A stretch of 64,000 nt of DNA from Eikenella halliae (GTDB lineage: Bacteria; Pseudomonadota; Gammaproteobacteria; Burkholderiales; Neisseriaceae). A program made the translations under genes and the position numbers. The DNA is taken from assembly GCF_001648475.1 (NCBI RefSeq), contig NZ_LXSQ01000014.1, positions 62,001 through 126,000 of the forward strand, given 5' to 3'. This document shows, piece by piece, positions 18,091 through 25,232 of the stretch; the stretch's first letter is position 1, and every line of letters starts with the position of its first letter. Under the pieces are notes generated by a model. That model worked only from the letters and a program-made list of their open reading frames with translations. It did no database searches and was not told the DNA's origin.

Positions 18091-18665
18091 ACGCCATCAA
18101 CCGCCGGCAGTTTCTCGGCACCGTTATTCGAACCGCCCCCGCTTTAGCGCTCTGCTCAGGTGCCATCCTGTTTCCCGACGAGGCATTGGCCGTCGATAAC
18201 AGTGATTTTTGGCGGCGCGACCGCCTGATCGACATCCGGCGTACCGACACCGGCGAGCGTAGAAGCGTACGCTTCTACGCGGCTGGCCAAGGCTACCTGC
18301 AAAACGGCTACATGGCCGCCCGTTGGCTGCTACGTGATGCCAAAGACGGCAATGCTATAACCAATATCGATATTGGTTTACTTAACCTGCTATATGGCTT
18401 GCAGGAATGGGCTCGAATTGCGGGCAAGTCCAATCCATTACTGCAGATCAACAGCGCATACCGCACCCGACGGCGCAATGCCACCATTGAAGGGGCTGCA
18501 CAAAATTCTATGCATATTTATGGCAGAGCCGTTGATTTGACCATGCGTGGTATTAGCTTGAATCAACTAACTTCCATGGCAGCGCACTTCAATGCTGGAG
18601 GTATTGGCATTTACAGCAGCTTTATCCACCTGGATACAGGCAGGGTACGCAATTGGCGAGGGTAA
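18087..18665 (+). CDS. Tat-exported M15/DUF882 peptidase (YcbK-like)
   Basis: The N-terminus NRRQFLGTVIRTAPALALC is a twin-arginine signal; E. coli YcbK has the same type. The mature domain keeps the metal site of the DUF882/M15A family: INSAYRTRRRN, SMHIYGRAVDLTM (His and Asp) and FIHLDTG (His). Such enzymes cut peptidoglycan peptides. Placed after topB and translationally coupled to it, it may open the cell wall for the channel. Confidence 0.8.
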   Translation: MNAINRRQFLGTVIRTAPALALCSGAILFPDEALAVDNSDFWRRDRLIDIRRTDTGERRSVRFYAAGQGYLQNGYMAARWLLRDAKDGNAITNIDIGLLNLLYGLQEWARIAGKSNPLLQINSAYRTRRRNATIEGAAQNSMHIYGRAVDLTMRGISLNQLTSMAAHFNAGGIGIYSSFIHLDTGRVRNWRG

Positions 18666-18698
18666 TGAAGATAGGAACATAAAACATCATGATAGTGC

Positions 18699-18727
18699 TT
18701 GACAAAACCAGCGAGCAGTAGCATGAT
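18699..18727 (+). promoter_or_regulatory. Candidate sigma-70 promoter of the accessory run
   Basis: TTGACA at 18699-18704 and CATGAT at 18722-18727 are 17 bases apart. It lies after the M15 gene and upstream of the first structured leader. A hairpin with the loop TTCG (AAACCGA...TCGGTTT, about 18796-18813) followed by a T-rich stretch lies between it and the DUF3577 gene. Confidence 0.4.
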
Positions 18728-18855
18728 TAAACCGTATTTCAATGTTTTGTTGCTTTCATTCAAAAAGCAAAGGTGTGCAGCCGCTCAAGCACACAAACCG
18801 ATTCGTCGGTTTTGCGGTTTTTTCAATCTGCCTCAAGCAGGCATTCTTTTCTTAA

Positions 18856-18905
18856 CCCTTTGGGGATACTCATTCCCCAAACGGGCGTGGTGTATCCCCT
18901 GTTTA
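18856..18905 (+). ncRNA. Attenuator-like leader L, copy 1 (before DUF3577 gene)
   Basis: Stem 1 TTTGGGGA (18859-18866) pairs with TCCCCAAA (18874-18881), enclosed by CCC/GGG. The alternative stem pairs GGGGATAC (18862-18869) with GTATCCCC (18892-18899). The two stems share the GGGG strand, so they exclude each other or form a pseudoknot through loop ATAC. The start codon lies about 20 bases downstream with TTGGAG. Confidence 0.8.
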
Positions 18906-18920
18906 TTTGGAGATTACATC

Positions 18921-19388
18921 ATGTCTAACCAAGTTCAGAACGTACCCGCCTACTTCGATTTGACCGCCGACGGTGTCGGTTTTATGAACCGCCCTCGCGT
19001 GGTTCAAGGCAAACGAGGTTCCGAGTACTTTTCCTGTACCATCCAAGCCCTTCACGGAGATGCTGACGAAAAATCACGTTTTGACGTGCGTATCGTCGGC
19101 GGGAAAGCTAAAGAGTTGTTTGCCAAGCTGCTGGAAGAATTTCCGGATTTGCTCAGTAGCGACTACAAACGCCGCCCCACCGTATTTGTTGGGTTCCGTG
19201 TTGGTGACCTTCGCCCTGTTGTTTTTGAGACCAACTCGAAAAATGACAAAAACGAGCCTGTAAAAGTAAACACCCCGTCTATTGACGCCCGGTTGTTGAA
19301 ATTCAAGTTCATCAAGGTCAATCGCCAAGTTTGGTACACTGAAAAAAACGATACCCAAGCCCCAGTATCTGAAAATGCTGCCGCCTAA
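18921..19388 (+). CDS. DUF3577 / STY4534-type ICE protein
   Basis: The 155-residue protein (MSNQVQNVPAYFDLTADGVGF; RPRVVQGKRGSEYFSCTIQALHG cut short here) fits the DUF3577 family found in SPI-7-like elements and named in some annotations as an ICE replication protein. The beta-rich pattern with FDVRIVGGKAKELF and FVGFRVGDLRPVVF resembles a single-strand-binding OB fold, but that is inference. The start at 18921 follows leader L1 and TTGGAG. Confidence 0.8.
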   Translation: MSNQVQNVPAYFDLTADGVGFMNRPRVVQGKRGSEYFSCTIQALHGDADEKSRFDVRIVGGKAKELFAKLLEEFPDLLSSDYKRRPTVFVGFRVGDLRPVVFETNSKNDKNEPVKVNTPSIDARLLKFKFIKVNRQVWYTEKNDTQAPVSENAAA

Positions 19389-19446
19389 GTAACGTTTCAA
19401 CCTGCAGTCCGTCTGCCTGAGGGGAAGTGAAAACTTCCTCTCCTTC

Positions 19447-19500
19447 ACCCCGCCGGGGCAAACATCCCCGGTTTTCGGGTTCGTTTGCTCCGGCTTTTAT
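19447..19500 (+). ncRNA. Attenuator-like leader L, copy 2
   Basis: Stem 1: CCGGGG (19453-19458) with CCCCGG (19466-19471), enclosed by CCC/GGG. Stem 2: GCCGGGGCAAAC (19452-19463) with GTTTGCTCCGGC (19483-19494), then TTTT. Same plan as copy 1 with different bases in the second stem. Confidence 0.8.
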
Positions 19501-19524
19501 CTTGTATTTTTGGAGCGTAGTATT

Positions 19525-19791
19525 ATGAACCTGAACCTTTTCCGTGAATCCTATCGGAAATCCAAAGATCGCATTTTTCTGTTTCTGGAAAGAAATCAGT
19601 GGACTGGGAAACAAACCGATGCAGTTGCAGCAAAACTCGATATTCTCGGTGTTTTTCTTGTTACACAAGCTTGGTTTGGTTTAACCAAATACGATTGGCA
19701 TTTTGGCTTGGCAATAATAGTTCTTTTACTCAGCCTAGTTCTTTGTGCTATATTGTGGACGACTGCTTTTATCCTGAAAGGATGGAAATGA
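19525..19791 (+). CDS. Small membrane protein, unknown
   Basis: The 88-residue protein begins MNLNLFRESYRKSKDRIF. Its start has TTTGGAG upstream, after leader L2. A basic, amphipathic N-terminal part of about 45 residues precedes two hydrophobic segments, about 46-52 and 59-83 (LAIIVLLLSLVLCAILW). It overlaps the next small gene. No family is recognised; an inner-membrane location is likely. Confidence 0.55.
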   Translation: MNLNLFRESYRKSKDRIFLFLERNQWTGKQTDAVAAKLDILGVFLVTQAWFGLTKYDWHFGLAIIVLLLSLVLCAILWTTAFILKGWK

Positions 19792-19943
19792 TGATTCAGC
19801 TATTTCTGACCCTGATGGTGGCTTGCATAGGCTTGTCTTTTGTAGCTTATATGCTTATTGAGGGTAAAAAAATCTCTGATAGCATGAGCGAAGAAGAAAA
19901 GGCAGCTTTTCGTGCCAGACATCATTTAGACAAACTGGATTAA
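19788..19943 (+). CDS. Small single-span membrane protein
   Basis: A protein of about 51 residues, MMIQLFLTLMVACIGLSFVAYML, with one membrane segment and a charged tail (SEEEKAAFRARHHLDKLD). AAAGG lies 7 bases before the ATG at 19788; ATGs at 19782 and 19791 are alternatives. The start overlaps the stop of the previous gene (ATGATG), so translation is probably coupled. It has no recognised function. Confidence 0.5.
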   Translation: MMIQLFLTLMVACIGLSFVAYMLIEGKKISDSMSEEEKAAFRARHHLDKLD

Positions 19944-20144
19944 CCGATAACCCTTTTCAAACCCACTCCGGTGGGTTTGCCAAGCCGTATTGATACAGTA
20001 ACGCTTGGCAAACCTATCGCACCGTACGGCTGCCTGAATCCGTACCGCTGCCCCGGCGGCGCAGGCTTTCCTCAAACCAAATTCTTTAAATTCCCCTTTT
20101 TATCCGGCCCCGCCGGAAAAATCCCTCCTCCTCTCTAGCTGCCT

Positions 20145-20195
20145 GATGATGCTGACCACAGTACGGTCGGCGACGGTACTGTGGTCAGCATCATC
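20145..20195. repeat. 20-bp perfect palindrome with 11-base spacer
   Basis: GATGATGCTGACCACAGTAC (20145-20164) recurs as an exact reverse complement at 20176-20195; GCC and GGC extend the stem across one bulged T. It sits in the largest gene-free stretch of the accessory run (19944-20768) and is not followed by a T-run, so it is not a simple terminator. It may be a protein-binding site, an oriT-like hairpin or the core of a structured RNA. Upstream of it 19944-20130 is C-rich with no gene. Confidence 0.75.
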
Positions 20196-20455
20196 GGCAT
20201 TCAGCCATTTTTCCGAAACAGGGTGGCGGCTCCCTTCACAACCGCAGGCTTACAACCATAAATTTGACTGTTTATTCGTGCCCGTCTTCTCGGGCGGGTA
20301 CTGCTAAGCAGTTAAATAGCAGTTGCCTAAATTTTAGGCTTGATGCTTTTGTTCTTTAACAATCGGTACTTCAATACATTTTACCTGTACTTTTCCACAG
20401 GAACTGTGGATTGGTACAACTTGATATTTTGGCTTAAACGCCTTTGTTCACAAGG

Positions 20456-20517
20456 GTTGCCCGTTTTACGGGCAACTTACCATGCGGTTTTGCACGCAAG
20501 AGCCGCATGGTAAGTTG
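20456..20517 (+). repeat. Two overlapping hairpins
   Basis: TTGCCC pairs with GGGCAA across a 7-base loop (about 20457-20475). The second stem, CAACTTACCATGCGG (20473-20487) with its exact complement at 20503-20517, shares bases CAA with the first. The two cannot form fully at once. They lie directly before repeat R copy 1. A small TCCACAG/CTGTGGA hairpin is also present near 20394-20411. Confidence 0.65.
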
Positions 20518-20525
20518 TTCGACAG

Positions 20526-20598
20526 TCGGCAGACTGCCTTCTGCCTTGATACGGCCGTTAAACAGTATCAGCCGCATCCGTGCGGTCACGGTTTTTTA
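20526..20598 (+). repeat. Structured repeat R, copy 1
   Basis: Order of elements: GGCAGA...TCTGCC stem, GATAC...GTATC stem around conserved CCGTTAAACA, then CCGCATCCGTGCGG hairpin and TCACGGTTTTTT. It is less tightly joined to the next leader L than the other copies, with about 110 bases between them. Confidence 0.75.
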
Positions 20599-20709
20599 TA
20601 TCTGGAAAACAAATTCCCTTAACGGTATCGTGCCGAGCATTTCTCAAAGATGATGGGCATCTACCTAATTTAACCTGAGCCCGTCCGTTTGGCAGTGCTT
20701 CTTTTCCCA

Positions 20710-20754
20710 CCCCACGGGGATGTCCTCCCCGTATGGGCAGGCATCCCCTTTTTT
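20710..20754 (+). ncRNA. Attenuator-like leader L, copy 3
   Basis: Stem 1 ACGGGGA (20714-20720) with TCCCCGT (20726-20732), enclosed by CCC/GGG; stem 2 GGGGATG (20716-20722) with CATCCCC (20742-20748) followed by six T. AAAGGAG and the ATG at 20769 follow. Confidence 0.8.
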
Positions 20755-20768
20755 AAAGGAGATTGGCT

Positions 20769-21011
20769 ATGTCCACCTTTTCTACCCGCCTACTGGCGGC
20801 TATCCACCGCCTCCTTGGCGTTTCCACACACTTCTCCCATGATTGGGATGAGGTTCGTGAGGAAAACAACTTCCTCTACTTGTTCCAAGGGAACAATGTT
20901 TGGGCGTTGGCAGTCTATCAGGCTGTTATGCTCCGCCGAGGTTGGCGTTGCGAGCTTGTGTCCCTTGGGCACAATCGCTTCTCCCTACACTGCTCACGCT
21001 GTGTACCGTAA
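20769..21011 (+). CDS. Hypothetical accessory protein
   Basis: The 80-residue protein MSTFSTRLLAAIHRLLGV... has a slightly hydrophobic, basic N-terminus that could be an amphipathic helix, then a globular part with WALAVYQAVMLRRGWRCELV and three cysteines. AAAGGAG precedes the ATG by 6 bases, just after leader L3, which supports this start. No family is recognised. It is the first gene behind both repeat R and leader L. Confidence 0.55.
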   Translation: MSTFSTRLLAAIHRLLGVSTHFSHDWDEVREENNFLYLFQGNNVWALAVYQAVMLRRGWRCELVSLGHNRFSLHCSRCVP

Positions 21012-21067
21012 ACCTTTTCCCACCCTCTTCTGAGGGTGGGCTTCCTCATCGCCCAACGGTGTTCAAG

Positions 21068-21116
21068 CAGGTTTTTCAGGTAGCCTTTTCCCAATTAAGG
21101 TTACCTGAAAAACCTG
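21068..21116. terminator. 20-bp uptake-word inverted repeat, terminator
   Basis: CAGGTTTTTCAGGTAGCCTT (21068-21087) pairs with AAGGTTACCTGAAAAACCTG (21097-21116) with one G-T wobble. It carries a complete uptake word on one arm and ends the preceding gene. Confidence 0.75.
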
Positions 21117-21125
21117 TTCCAATAG

Positions 21126-21197
21126 CCGGCAGACTGCCTTCTGCCCCGATACAGCCGTTAAACAGTATCAGCCGCATCCGTGCGGCCACGGTTTTTT
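21126..21197 (+). repeat. Structured repeat R, copy 2
   Basis: GGCAGA/TCTGCC stem, CGATAC/GTATC stem with CCGTTAAACA in the loop, CCGCATCCGTGCGG hairpin, overlapping CCGTG/CACGG stem and T-run. Leader L4 begins 6 bases after it. Confidence 0.8.
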
Positions 21198-21202
21198 CTT
21201 AA

Positions 21203-21248
21203 CCCTATGGGGATTACGTCCCCATGCGGGGCACATCCCCTTTTTTTT
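21203..21248 (+). ncRNA. Attenuator-like leader L, copy 4
   Basis: Stem 1 ATGGGGA (21207-21213) with TCCCCAT (21219-21225); stem 2 GGGGAT with ATCCCC (21235-21240) followed by eight T. AAGGAG and the ATG at 21262 follow. Confidence 0.8.
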
Positions 21249-21261
21249 CAAGGAGACGGAT

Positions 21262-21465
21262 ATGTTCCGCAAATCTGTACTGACCGCCGCCATCGTGCGG
21301 TATTGCCCCATGCTGATCGGCCTGTCTATGGGCTTATCGCTGTTTTTCGGTATGTCGTTTGCCCTGTGGGGGCCTGAATCCGACCGTACCGCCTCTCTCT
21401 CGATGATGGTTTTGTCTGCCGTGTTGCTGCTGGCTTTTGCCACCTGCGACACTAACGAAGCCTAA
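21262..21465 (+). CDS. Small two-span membrane protein
   Basis: This 67-residue protein MFRKSVLTAAIVRYCPMLIGL has hydrophobic segments at about 12-36 and 46-60, with a short polar loop between them (GPESDRTAS). AAGGAG stands 8 bases before the ATG, behind R copy 2 and L4. No family is recognised. It could be an entry-exclusion or membrane-stress protein, but nothing in the sequence decides this. Confidence 0.55.
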   Translation: MFRKSVLTAAIVRYCPMLIGLSMGLSLFFGMSFALWGPESDRTASLSMMVLSAVLLLAFATCDTNEA

Positions 21466-21479
21466 TCGTCTTTTTCCAA

Positions 21480-21524
21480 CCCGCCGGGGATACGCCGTCC
21501 CCGCGAGGGTGCCGGTGTCTCCCT
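21480..21524 (+). ncRNA. Attenuator-like leader L, copy 5
   Basis: Stem 1 CGGGGA (21485-21490) with TCCCCG (21498-21503), enclosed by CCC/GGG; loop ACGCC (21492-21496) pairs with GGTGT (21514-21518), then CTCCCTGTTTT. No copy of R precedes it; it follows the upstream stop by only 14 bases. Confidence 0.75.
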
Positions 21525-21546
21525 GTTTTCATACCGGAGGTGCACC

Positions 21547-22170
21547 ATGGGTGCCGGAAACTACTCTTACTCTTCCCCTATTTTGCGCGACGACCATTCC
21601 GACCAATACAACCTGATGGTTTATGTGGACGAGTGGGGATATGCACGCGATGAAGACTTGTCGGATTTCGATCCGGATTTTCAGGACAGCATCCGCGAGG
21701 ATATCCGCAGCCTGCTACTGGAATACCTGAACGGTTTTACCGGACCATGCTACCGCTATCAACACGATGTCTGCAGGAGCAGCTTCAACAGCCATGAGGA
21801 ATTGCTGGGCGAATGCGGCCGTATGGCCGTAATTGCTGCACCGACTTATTACGGCGACCGCATTGCATTGGTAGTCACCCCCAATGCCGAATGGCAGGAG
21901 AAAATCCATGTTGTGTTGTCCGACAACCCGCTATTTCCGGAACGGAAATACGGCTTAATCGACTGGCAGGCCTGTACGGCTGCCGAGCGTGCACGTTGGG
22001 CTTCGGCCATCCGTTCGATTGAGGGTGGTGGGCTGCACCGCGAAATGCAGGCGGTATTCCGCAGGCTGAAAAGCATCTTGGCCGATACCGCCGGTTTTGC
22101 CGCGCGGATGTCGTTCCGCAGTTCCGCCTGGACTTCCTGCTATTACCAACCCGCTGCCCGGGCAGCCTGA
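21547..22170 (+). CDS. Hypothetical accessory protein
   Basis: A soluble-looking protein of 207 residues starting MGAGNYSYSSPILRDDHSDQ. The N-terminal third is acidic (ARDEDLSDFDPDFQDSIRED). A middle segment MAVIAAPTYYGDRIALVVTP looks like a beta-rich core. It has several cysteines but no CxxC pair. CCGGAGG precedes the ATG. The downstream gene follows after 23 bases without its own leader, so the two form an operon. Not assigned to a family. Confidence 0.6.
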   Translation: MGAGNYSYSSPILRDDHSDQYNLMVYVDEWGYARDEDLSDFDPDFQDSIREDIRSLLLEYLNGFTGPCYRYQHDVCRSSFNSHEELLGECGRMAVIAAPTYYGDRIALVVTPNAEWQEKIHVVLSDNPLFPERKYGLIDWQACTAAERARWASAIRSIEGGGLHREMQAVFRRLKSILADTAGFAARMSFRSSAWTSCYYQPAARAA

Positions 22171-22193
22171 AAACCGACAAGGAGAAATCCCCG

Positions 22194-22520
22194 ATGAGCC
22201 CTTATACACGAGGTTTCGAGCTGGTGCGCAAACATCCCGGAACCAGCGGTCAGATCGCCTTGGCCAAGTGCATCTTGTCCCTGTACGACCCCTGCCACGC
22301 TTTTTCCGCCGGCGAAGTGCTATGGAGCCTGGATCGCGAATACACCGATACGGTGCTGGCGATGCTGGCCGAATATGCCGAACGCGGCGAAACTGAGGAG
22401 TTGCGTCAGGCGGGAAGGTGGGTGTACCAAAACTTCCCTGGTCTGGTCGAGCTTTCCGATGCCATGCGTCAGGCGCGAACCGAGTTAGCCTTACGCAAAG
22501 AGGCTGGATACCACGCTTAA
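22194..22520 (+). CDS. Hypothetical accessory protein
   Basis: A 108-residue, mostly helical protein: MSPYTRGFELVRKHPGTSGQ, then LAKCILSLYDPCHAFSAGEVLW and VLAMLAEYAERGETEELRQAG. AAGGAGAAAT precedes the ATG. It shares the transcript of the upstream gene and is closed by a strong terminator. No membrane segment and no known motif are seen. Confidence 0.55.
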   Translation: MSPYTRGFELVRKHPGTSGQIALAKCILSLYDPCHAFSAGEVLWSLDREYTDTVLAMLAEYAERGETEELRQAGRWVYQNFPGLVELSDAMRQARTELALRKEAGYHA

Positions 22521-22542
22521 CTGGACGGTTTCTGTTCCAACC

Positions 22543-22609
22543 AACCTGCTTTCGAGCAGGTTTTTTCAGACGGCCTTATCTGATTGCAGGCTACCTGAAA
22601 AAACCTGTT
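22543..22609 (+). terminator. Terminator plus mixed uptake-word pair
   Basis: AACCTGCT-TTCG-AGCAGGTT with six T is an intrinsic terminator. Behind it TTTTTTCAGACGGCC carries the Neisseria-type word (GCCGTCTGAA in complement), while its partner GGCTACCTGAAAAAA carries the Eikenella-type word. The pair is therefore mixed. Confidence 0.75.
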
Positions 22610-22616
22610 CCAACAG

Positions 22617-22690
22617 CCGGCAGACTGCCTTCTGCCCCGATACAGCCGTTAAACAGTATCAGCCGCATTCGTGCGGCCACGGTTTTCTTT
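22617..22690 (+). repeat. Structured repeat R, copy 3
   Basis: Nearly identical to copy 2: GGCAGA/TCTGCC, CGATAC/GTATC with CCGTTAAACA, CCGCATTCGTGCGG, then CCACGGTTTT. It is followed after 3 bases by leader L7. Confidence 0.8.
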
Positions 22691-22693
22691 CAA

Positions 22694-22736
22694 CCCTTTG
22701 GGGATGCACATCCCAAAAGGGAGGGTGTACCCCTGT
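22694..22736 (+). ncRNA. Attenuator-like leader L, copy 6
   Basis: Stem 1 TTTGGG with CCCAAA, enclosed by CCC/GGG; the loop GCAC pairs with GTGT just before ACCCC. TTTGGAG and the ATG at 22755 follow. Confidence 0.75.
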
Positions 22737-22754
22737 TCTTTTGGAGATTGCATC

Positions 22755-22988
22755 ATGAATACCCATCTTTTCCCCGCCTCGGATTTCGTTTTCGACAACA
22801 ACGGCCAAGTCTATATTGCCCGTCGGCCGTGCGTGCTGCATTCTACCGCCGGTTTCTATATCGGCCGCGAATGTTTCGACCTCGAAATGCCCGATTGGCC
22901 ACAACCCTACTCCCGCGAGAGTATATACTGGGAAACCCATCAGGAGGCGCAGGCCTGGCTGGATGCCGGAAACTGGCCGCAGCCCTGA
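22755..22988 (+). CDS. Hypothetical accessory protein
   Basis: A protein of 77 residues, MNTHLFPASDFVFDNNGQVY, with many aromatic and acidic residues and a C-terminal WETHQEAQAWLDAGNWPQP. No signal peptide or membrane segment is seen. TTTGGAG precedes the ATG behind R copy 3 and its leader. The small acidic make-up would suit a DNA-mimic or inhibitor protein, but that is speculation. Confidence 0.5.
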   Translation: MNTHLFPASDFVFDNNGQVYIARRPCVLHSTAGFYIGRECFDLEMPDWPQPYSRESIYWETHQEAQAWLDAGNWPQP

Positions 22989-22995
22989 TTTTTCG

Positions 22996-23060
22996 AACCT
23001 GCTTCCGAGCAGGTTTTTTCAGGTAGCCTTTTCCCAAATAAGGCTACCTGAAAAAACCTG
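22996..23060 (+). terminator. Terminator hairpin plus uptake-word pair
   Basis: AACCTGCT-TCCG-AGCAGGTT with six T is followed by a second stem formed from CAGGTAGCCTT and AAGGCTACCTG. The same module recurs at 24408 and 25233. Confidence 0.8.
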
Positions 23061-23068
23061 TTCCAACA

Positions 23069-23140
23069 GCCGGCAGACTGCCTTCTGCCCCGATACAGCC
23101 GTTAACCAGTATCAGCCGCATCCGTGCGGCCACGGTTTTC
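23069..23140 (+). repeat. Structured repeat R, copy 4
   Basis: As copy 2 except that the loop reads CCGTTAACCA instead of CCGTTAAACA. All paired positions are kept. The leader before the DUF3275 gene follows. Confidence 0.8.
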
Positions 23141-23146
23141 TTCCAA

Positions 23147-23187
23147 CCCCGTGGGAAACATACCTGCGGGTATGCGTCCCGTTTTTA
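23147..23187 (+). ncRNA. Attenuator-like leader L, copy 7 (before DUF3275 gene)
   Basis: This is the most divergent copy. The second stem is strong (GGGAAACATAC with GTATGCGTCCC, then GTTTTT), while the first stem is reduced to a few pairs inside CCC/GGG. TAGGAGG and the ATG at 23207 follow. Confidence 0.6.
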
Positions 23188-23206
23188 TCTTGCCTAGGAG
23201 GCGCAT

Positions 23207-23782
23207 ATGTCTTTTTCTTTACCCGGAACCCTCAACGTCATCGAGCGCAACGGCCGCAACGGACCGTTTACCGTGGCCGAACTGAATACCGATGTCGGCG
23301 TGTTCAAAATCAAGCACCGCGTGCTGGAACAGTTCGACCAGGGTGCGTATTCGGGGGTGTTTATCGTTACCCGCATCTACAACCAGTCTAACTTTTCCAA
23401 AGGACAGATTTGGGTCAGCCTGTGTGCCGATTTGGACTGGGATGCTTTGCAGATTATGGCGCAGAGTGAGCAGGTGCAGGTCAGCACCTCGATGGCGGTG
23501 GCCGAAATCGTTGGCGAAGACGAAGAAACCCACCCGCCGGCCGCAGCGGCTGCCACTCCGGCAGAGCCTGCTGCCAAAGCCGCACCGCCGATGGACGACG
23601 ATGAGTCGGTGGCCGATATGGCTACGCTGCAACGCTTGTTGGCCGACCATGCTGCCTACATCAAGCTCGACGCATCGATTGAGGACAGAACCCTGTTCCG
23701 TCAGCTGCGTGACGCTTTAAAGGAGGCGGGCTACCGTTTCGACGGTAACAACCAATCCTGGTTTCTGCCTCAGGTGGCGTAA
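23207..23782 (+). CDS. DUF3275 family ICE protein
   Basis: The N-terminal 80 residues (LPGTLNVIERNGRNGPFTVAE cut here; VFIVTRIYNQSNF; GQIWVSLCADLD) match the DUF3275 family, common in SPI-7/PFGI-1-type elements. A linker rich in Ala and Pro (residues 105-130) leads to a C-terminal part with YIKLDASIEDRTLFRQLRDA. The role is unknown; the family travels with ICE accessory genes. TAGGAGG gives a strong start. The next gene follows after 9 bases, as an operon. Confidence 0.75.
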   Translation: MSFSLPGTLNVIERNGRNGPFTVAELNTDVGVFKIKHRVLEQFDQGAYSGVFIVTRIYNQSNFSKGQIWVSLCADLDWDALQIMAQSEQVQVSTSMAVAEIVGEDEETHPPAAAAATPAEPAAKAAPPMDDDESVADMATLQRLLADHAAYIKLDASIEDRTLFRQLRDALKEAGYRFDGNNQSWFLPQVA

Positions 23783-23791
23783 GGAGGAATG

Positions 23792-24382
23792 ATGCAGCTG
23801 TACCAAACTTCCGGTGGCGACCTGTTTGCCGATGCCTTCTTTATTTTGCACGAACGACTGATGTTTGCTTCACTGTACGGCCGTGATGCCAATATGCTAT
23901 CGCTGTTGGCGCGGCTCAATAAGGGTAGTCAGGAACCGATCGGTTTCAGGCTACCTGAAGACCGACCATACTATCCGGTGTCCCGTACCGCCCGTCATTT
24001 CTCCAACTTACACAAGCGAACCACCAAGCTGCACACCCGGCAGTACGGCGTGCTGCTGCACACCTTTCTGTATTGTGGCGAGCTGGTCGAACCTGACCGC
24101 GACAGCCGCAGCGCATGGGTGGTGGCAGACGATGTGTCGGCTGATATGCAGCCATTGGTCTGGACCTGTCTCAGCCGCCTCTCTGACATCCCGTTGGATG
24201 ATGCCTGGGCAGGTTTTGTAGCCACACGGCTGGAGGAGGCCGGCAGCCTGCAATACTTCCGGCCCGGTATGGACAGCGAAGCTTCCCTGGTCGGCATCAA
24301 AGCCTGCCGCATCAGCTTGCCTCCCGACTTCGATGCGATGCTCGGCGGTTGGCTAAAAAGCGGGCAATTGCCGCCTGTTTGA
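23792..24382 (+). CDS. Hypothetical accessory protein
   Basis: A soluble protein of 196 residues starting MQLYQTSGGDLFADAFFILH. It lies 9 bases behind the DUF3275 gene; AAGGAGG stands before the double ATG (23789/23792), and the second fits the spacing better. It contains an uptake word at 23946 within the coding sequence. Basic residues cluster in HFSNLHKRTTKLHTRQYG, and the C-terminus has LPPDFDAMLGGWL. No family is recognised. Confidence 0.6.
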   Translation: MQLYQTSGGDLFADAFFILHERLMFASLYGRDANMLSLLARLNKGSQEPIGFRLPEDRPYYPVSRTARHFSNLHKRTTKLHTRQYGVLLHTFLYCGELVEPDRDSRSAWVVADDVSADMQPLVWTCLSRLSDIPLDDAWAGFVATRLEEAGSLQYFRPGMDSEASLVGIKACRISLPPDFDAMLGGWLKSGQLPPV

Positions 24383-24407
24383 ACCTGCCGCCCTGCGGTT
24401 TTTTCCG

Positions 24408-24474
24408 AACCTGCTTCCAAGCAGGTTTTTTCAGGTAGCCTTTTCCCAAATAAGGCTACCTGAAAAAACCTGTT
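24408..24474 (+). terminator. Terminator hairpin plus uptake-word pair
   Basis: AACCTGCT-TCCA-AGCAGGTT with six T, then CAGGTAGCCTT paired with AAGGCTACCTG. Almost the same sequence as the module at 22996. Confidence 0.8.
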
Positions 24475-24480
24475 CCAACA

Positions 24481-24554
24481 GCCGGCAGACTGCCTTCTGC
24501 CCCGATACAACCGTTAAACAGTATCAGCCGCATTTGTGCGGTTACGGTTTTCTT
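24481..24554 (+). repeat. Structured repeat R, copy 5
   Basis: GGCAGA/TCTGCC, CGATAC/GTATC around CCGTTAAACA (with AAC for AGC before it), CCGCATTTGTGCGG and TTACGGTTTTC. The changes TCC to TTT fall in a loop; CCACGG to TTACGG shortens the terminator-like stem. Confidence 0.8.
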
Positions 24555-24558
24555 TTAA

Positions 24559-24602
24559 CCCGGTGGGGATTGCGTGCTCTCCCATAAGGGGGCATTCCCC
24601 CT
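24559..24602 (+). ncRNA. Attenuator-like leader L, copy 8
   Basis: Stem 1 TGGGG with CTCCCA across a long loop, enclosed by CCC/GGG; stem 2 GGGGATTGC with GCATTCCCC. TTGGAGG and the ATG at 24624 follow. Confidence 0.7.
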
Positions 24603-24623
24603 ATCTTTGGAGGTCATTTCTCA

Positions 24624-25198
24624 TGTGTATGTATGATGAGCCGAACATTGCCCAACAACGATTGGATAATGCGTGTGATTTAAGGATCGAATTTTCAATA
24701 CCGGAATTATCCCTGTTCAAGCCGGCAAACGTCCTCCTACCTCGGCAGGATGTACTCCACTATGCGGATCTGTTGGGCAAAGATGTTGCCGATACGGGTA
24801 TCCGTACCAAGCTGACTGCCGAACTGCGTTTTACCGAGCAAGAAGGACAGTTAGACTATTTTTCTTTCAGCAAAACGGCCACGCGCAAAGCAATCGATTG
24901 GCTGAAAGAACAGATTGCCCTGCTGGAGAGGGATACCATTCTAGATGCCCCTGAATCTCGGGCGGCAATTTTCGGTATCGGAGCTGGCGCCAGGCTGCTA
25001 CGGTTGGCGGTGCTTTCCTTATCCGATGGCAACCGTTACCTATTCCCATTGTCGGATATTGCTTCACTGAGCGGCAGGCATAATGTGGTATTCCTTGCTT
25101 TAATCAGCCATTACCGACGCTTCGGTTTATCAGCCCAACTGAGCGGGCTGGTGGATGAGATCCGCAATCCGCCACAGCCCACCGAAGACCTGTTGTAA
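24624..25198 (+). CDS. Hypothetical accessory protein
   Basis: A 191-residue soluble protein starting MCMYDEPNIAQQRLDNACDL. TTGGAGG lies upstream of the ATG. The sequence has alternating hydrophobic patterns in the first half (LTAELRFTEQEGQLDYFSF) and helices in the second. Near the C-terminus is LALISHYRRFGLSAQLSGLV. It is a single-gene cassette between two terminators. No function can be given. Confidence 0.6.
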
Positions 25199-25232
25199 AT
25201 CGATCCCAACCACCGCCCTGCGGTTTTTCCAG

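Noticed and set aside
20390..20415. DnaA-box-like TTTTCCACA/TGTGGATT pair as origin
   Set aside because: Only a mismatched pair that is also a simple hairpin; the 47-bp repeats beside the replication gene are a better candidate.
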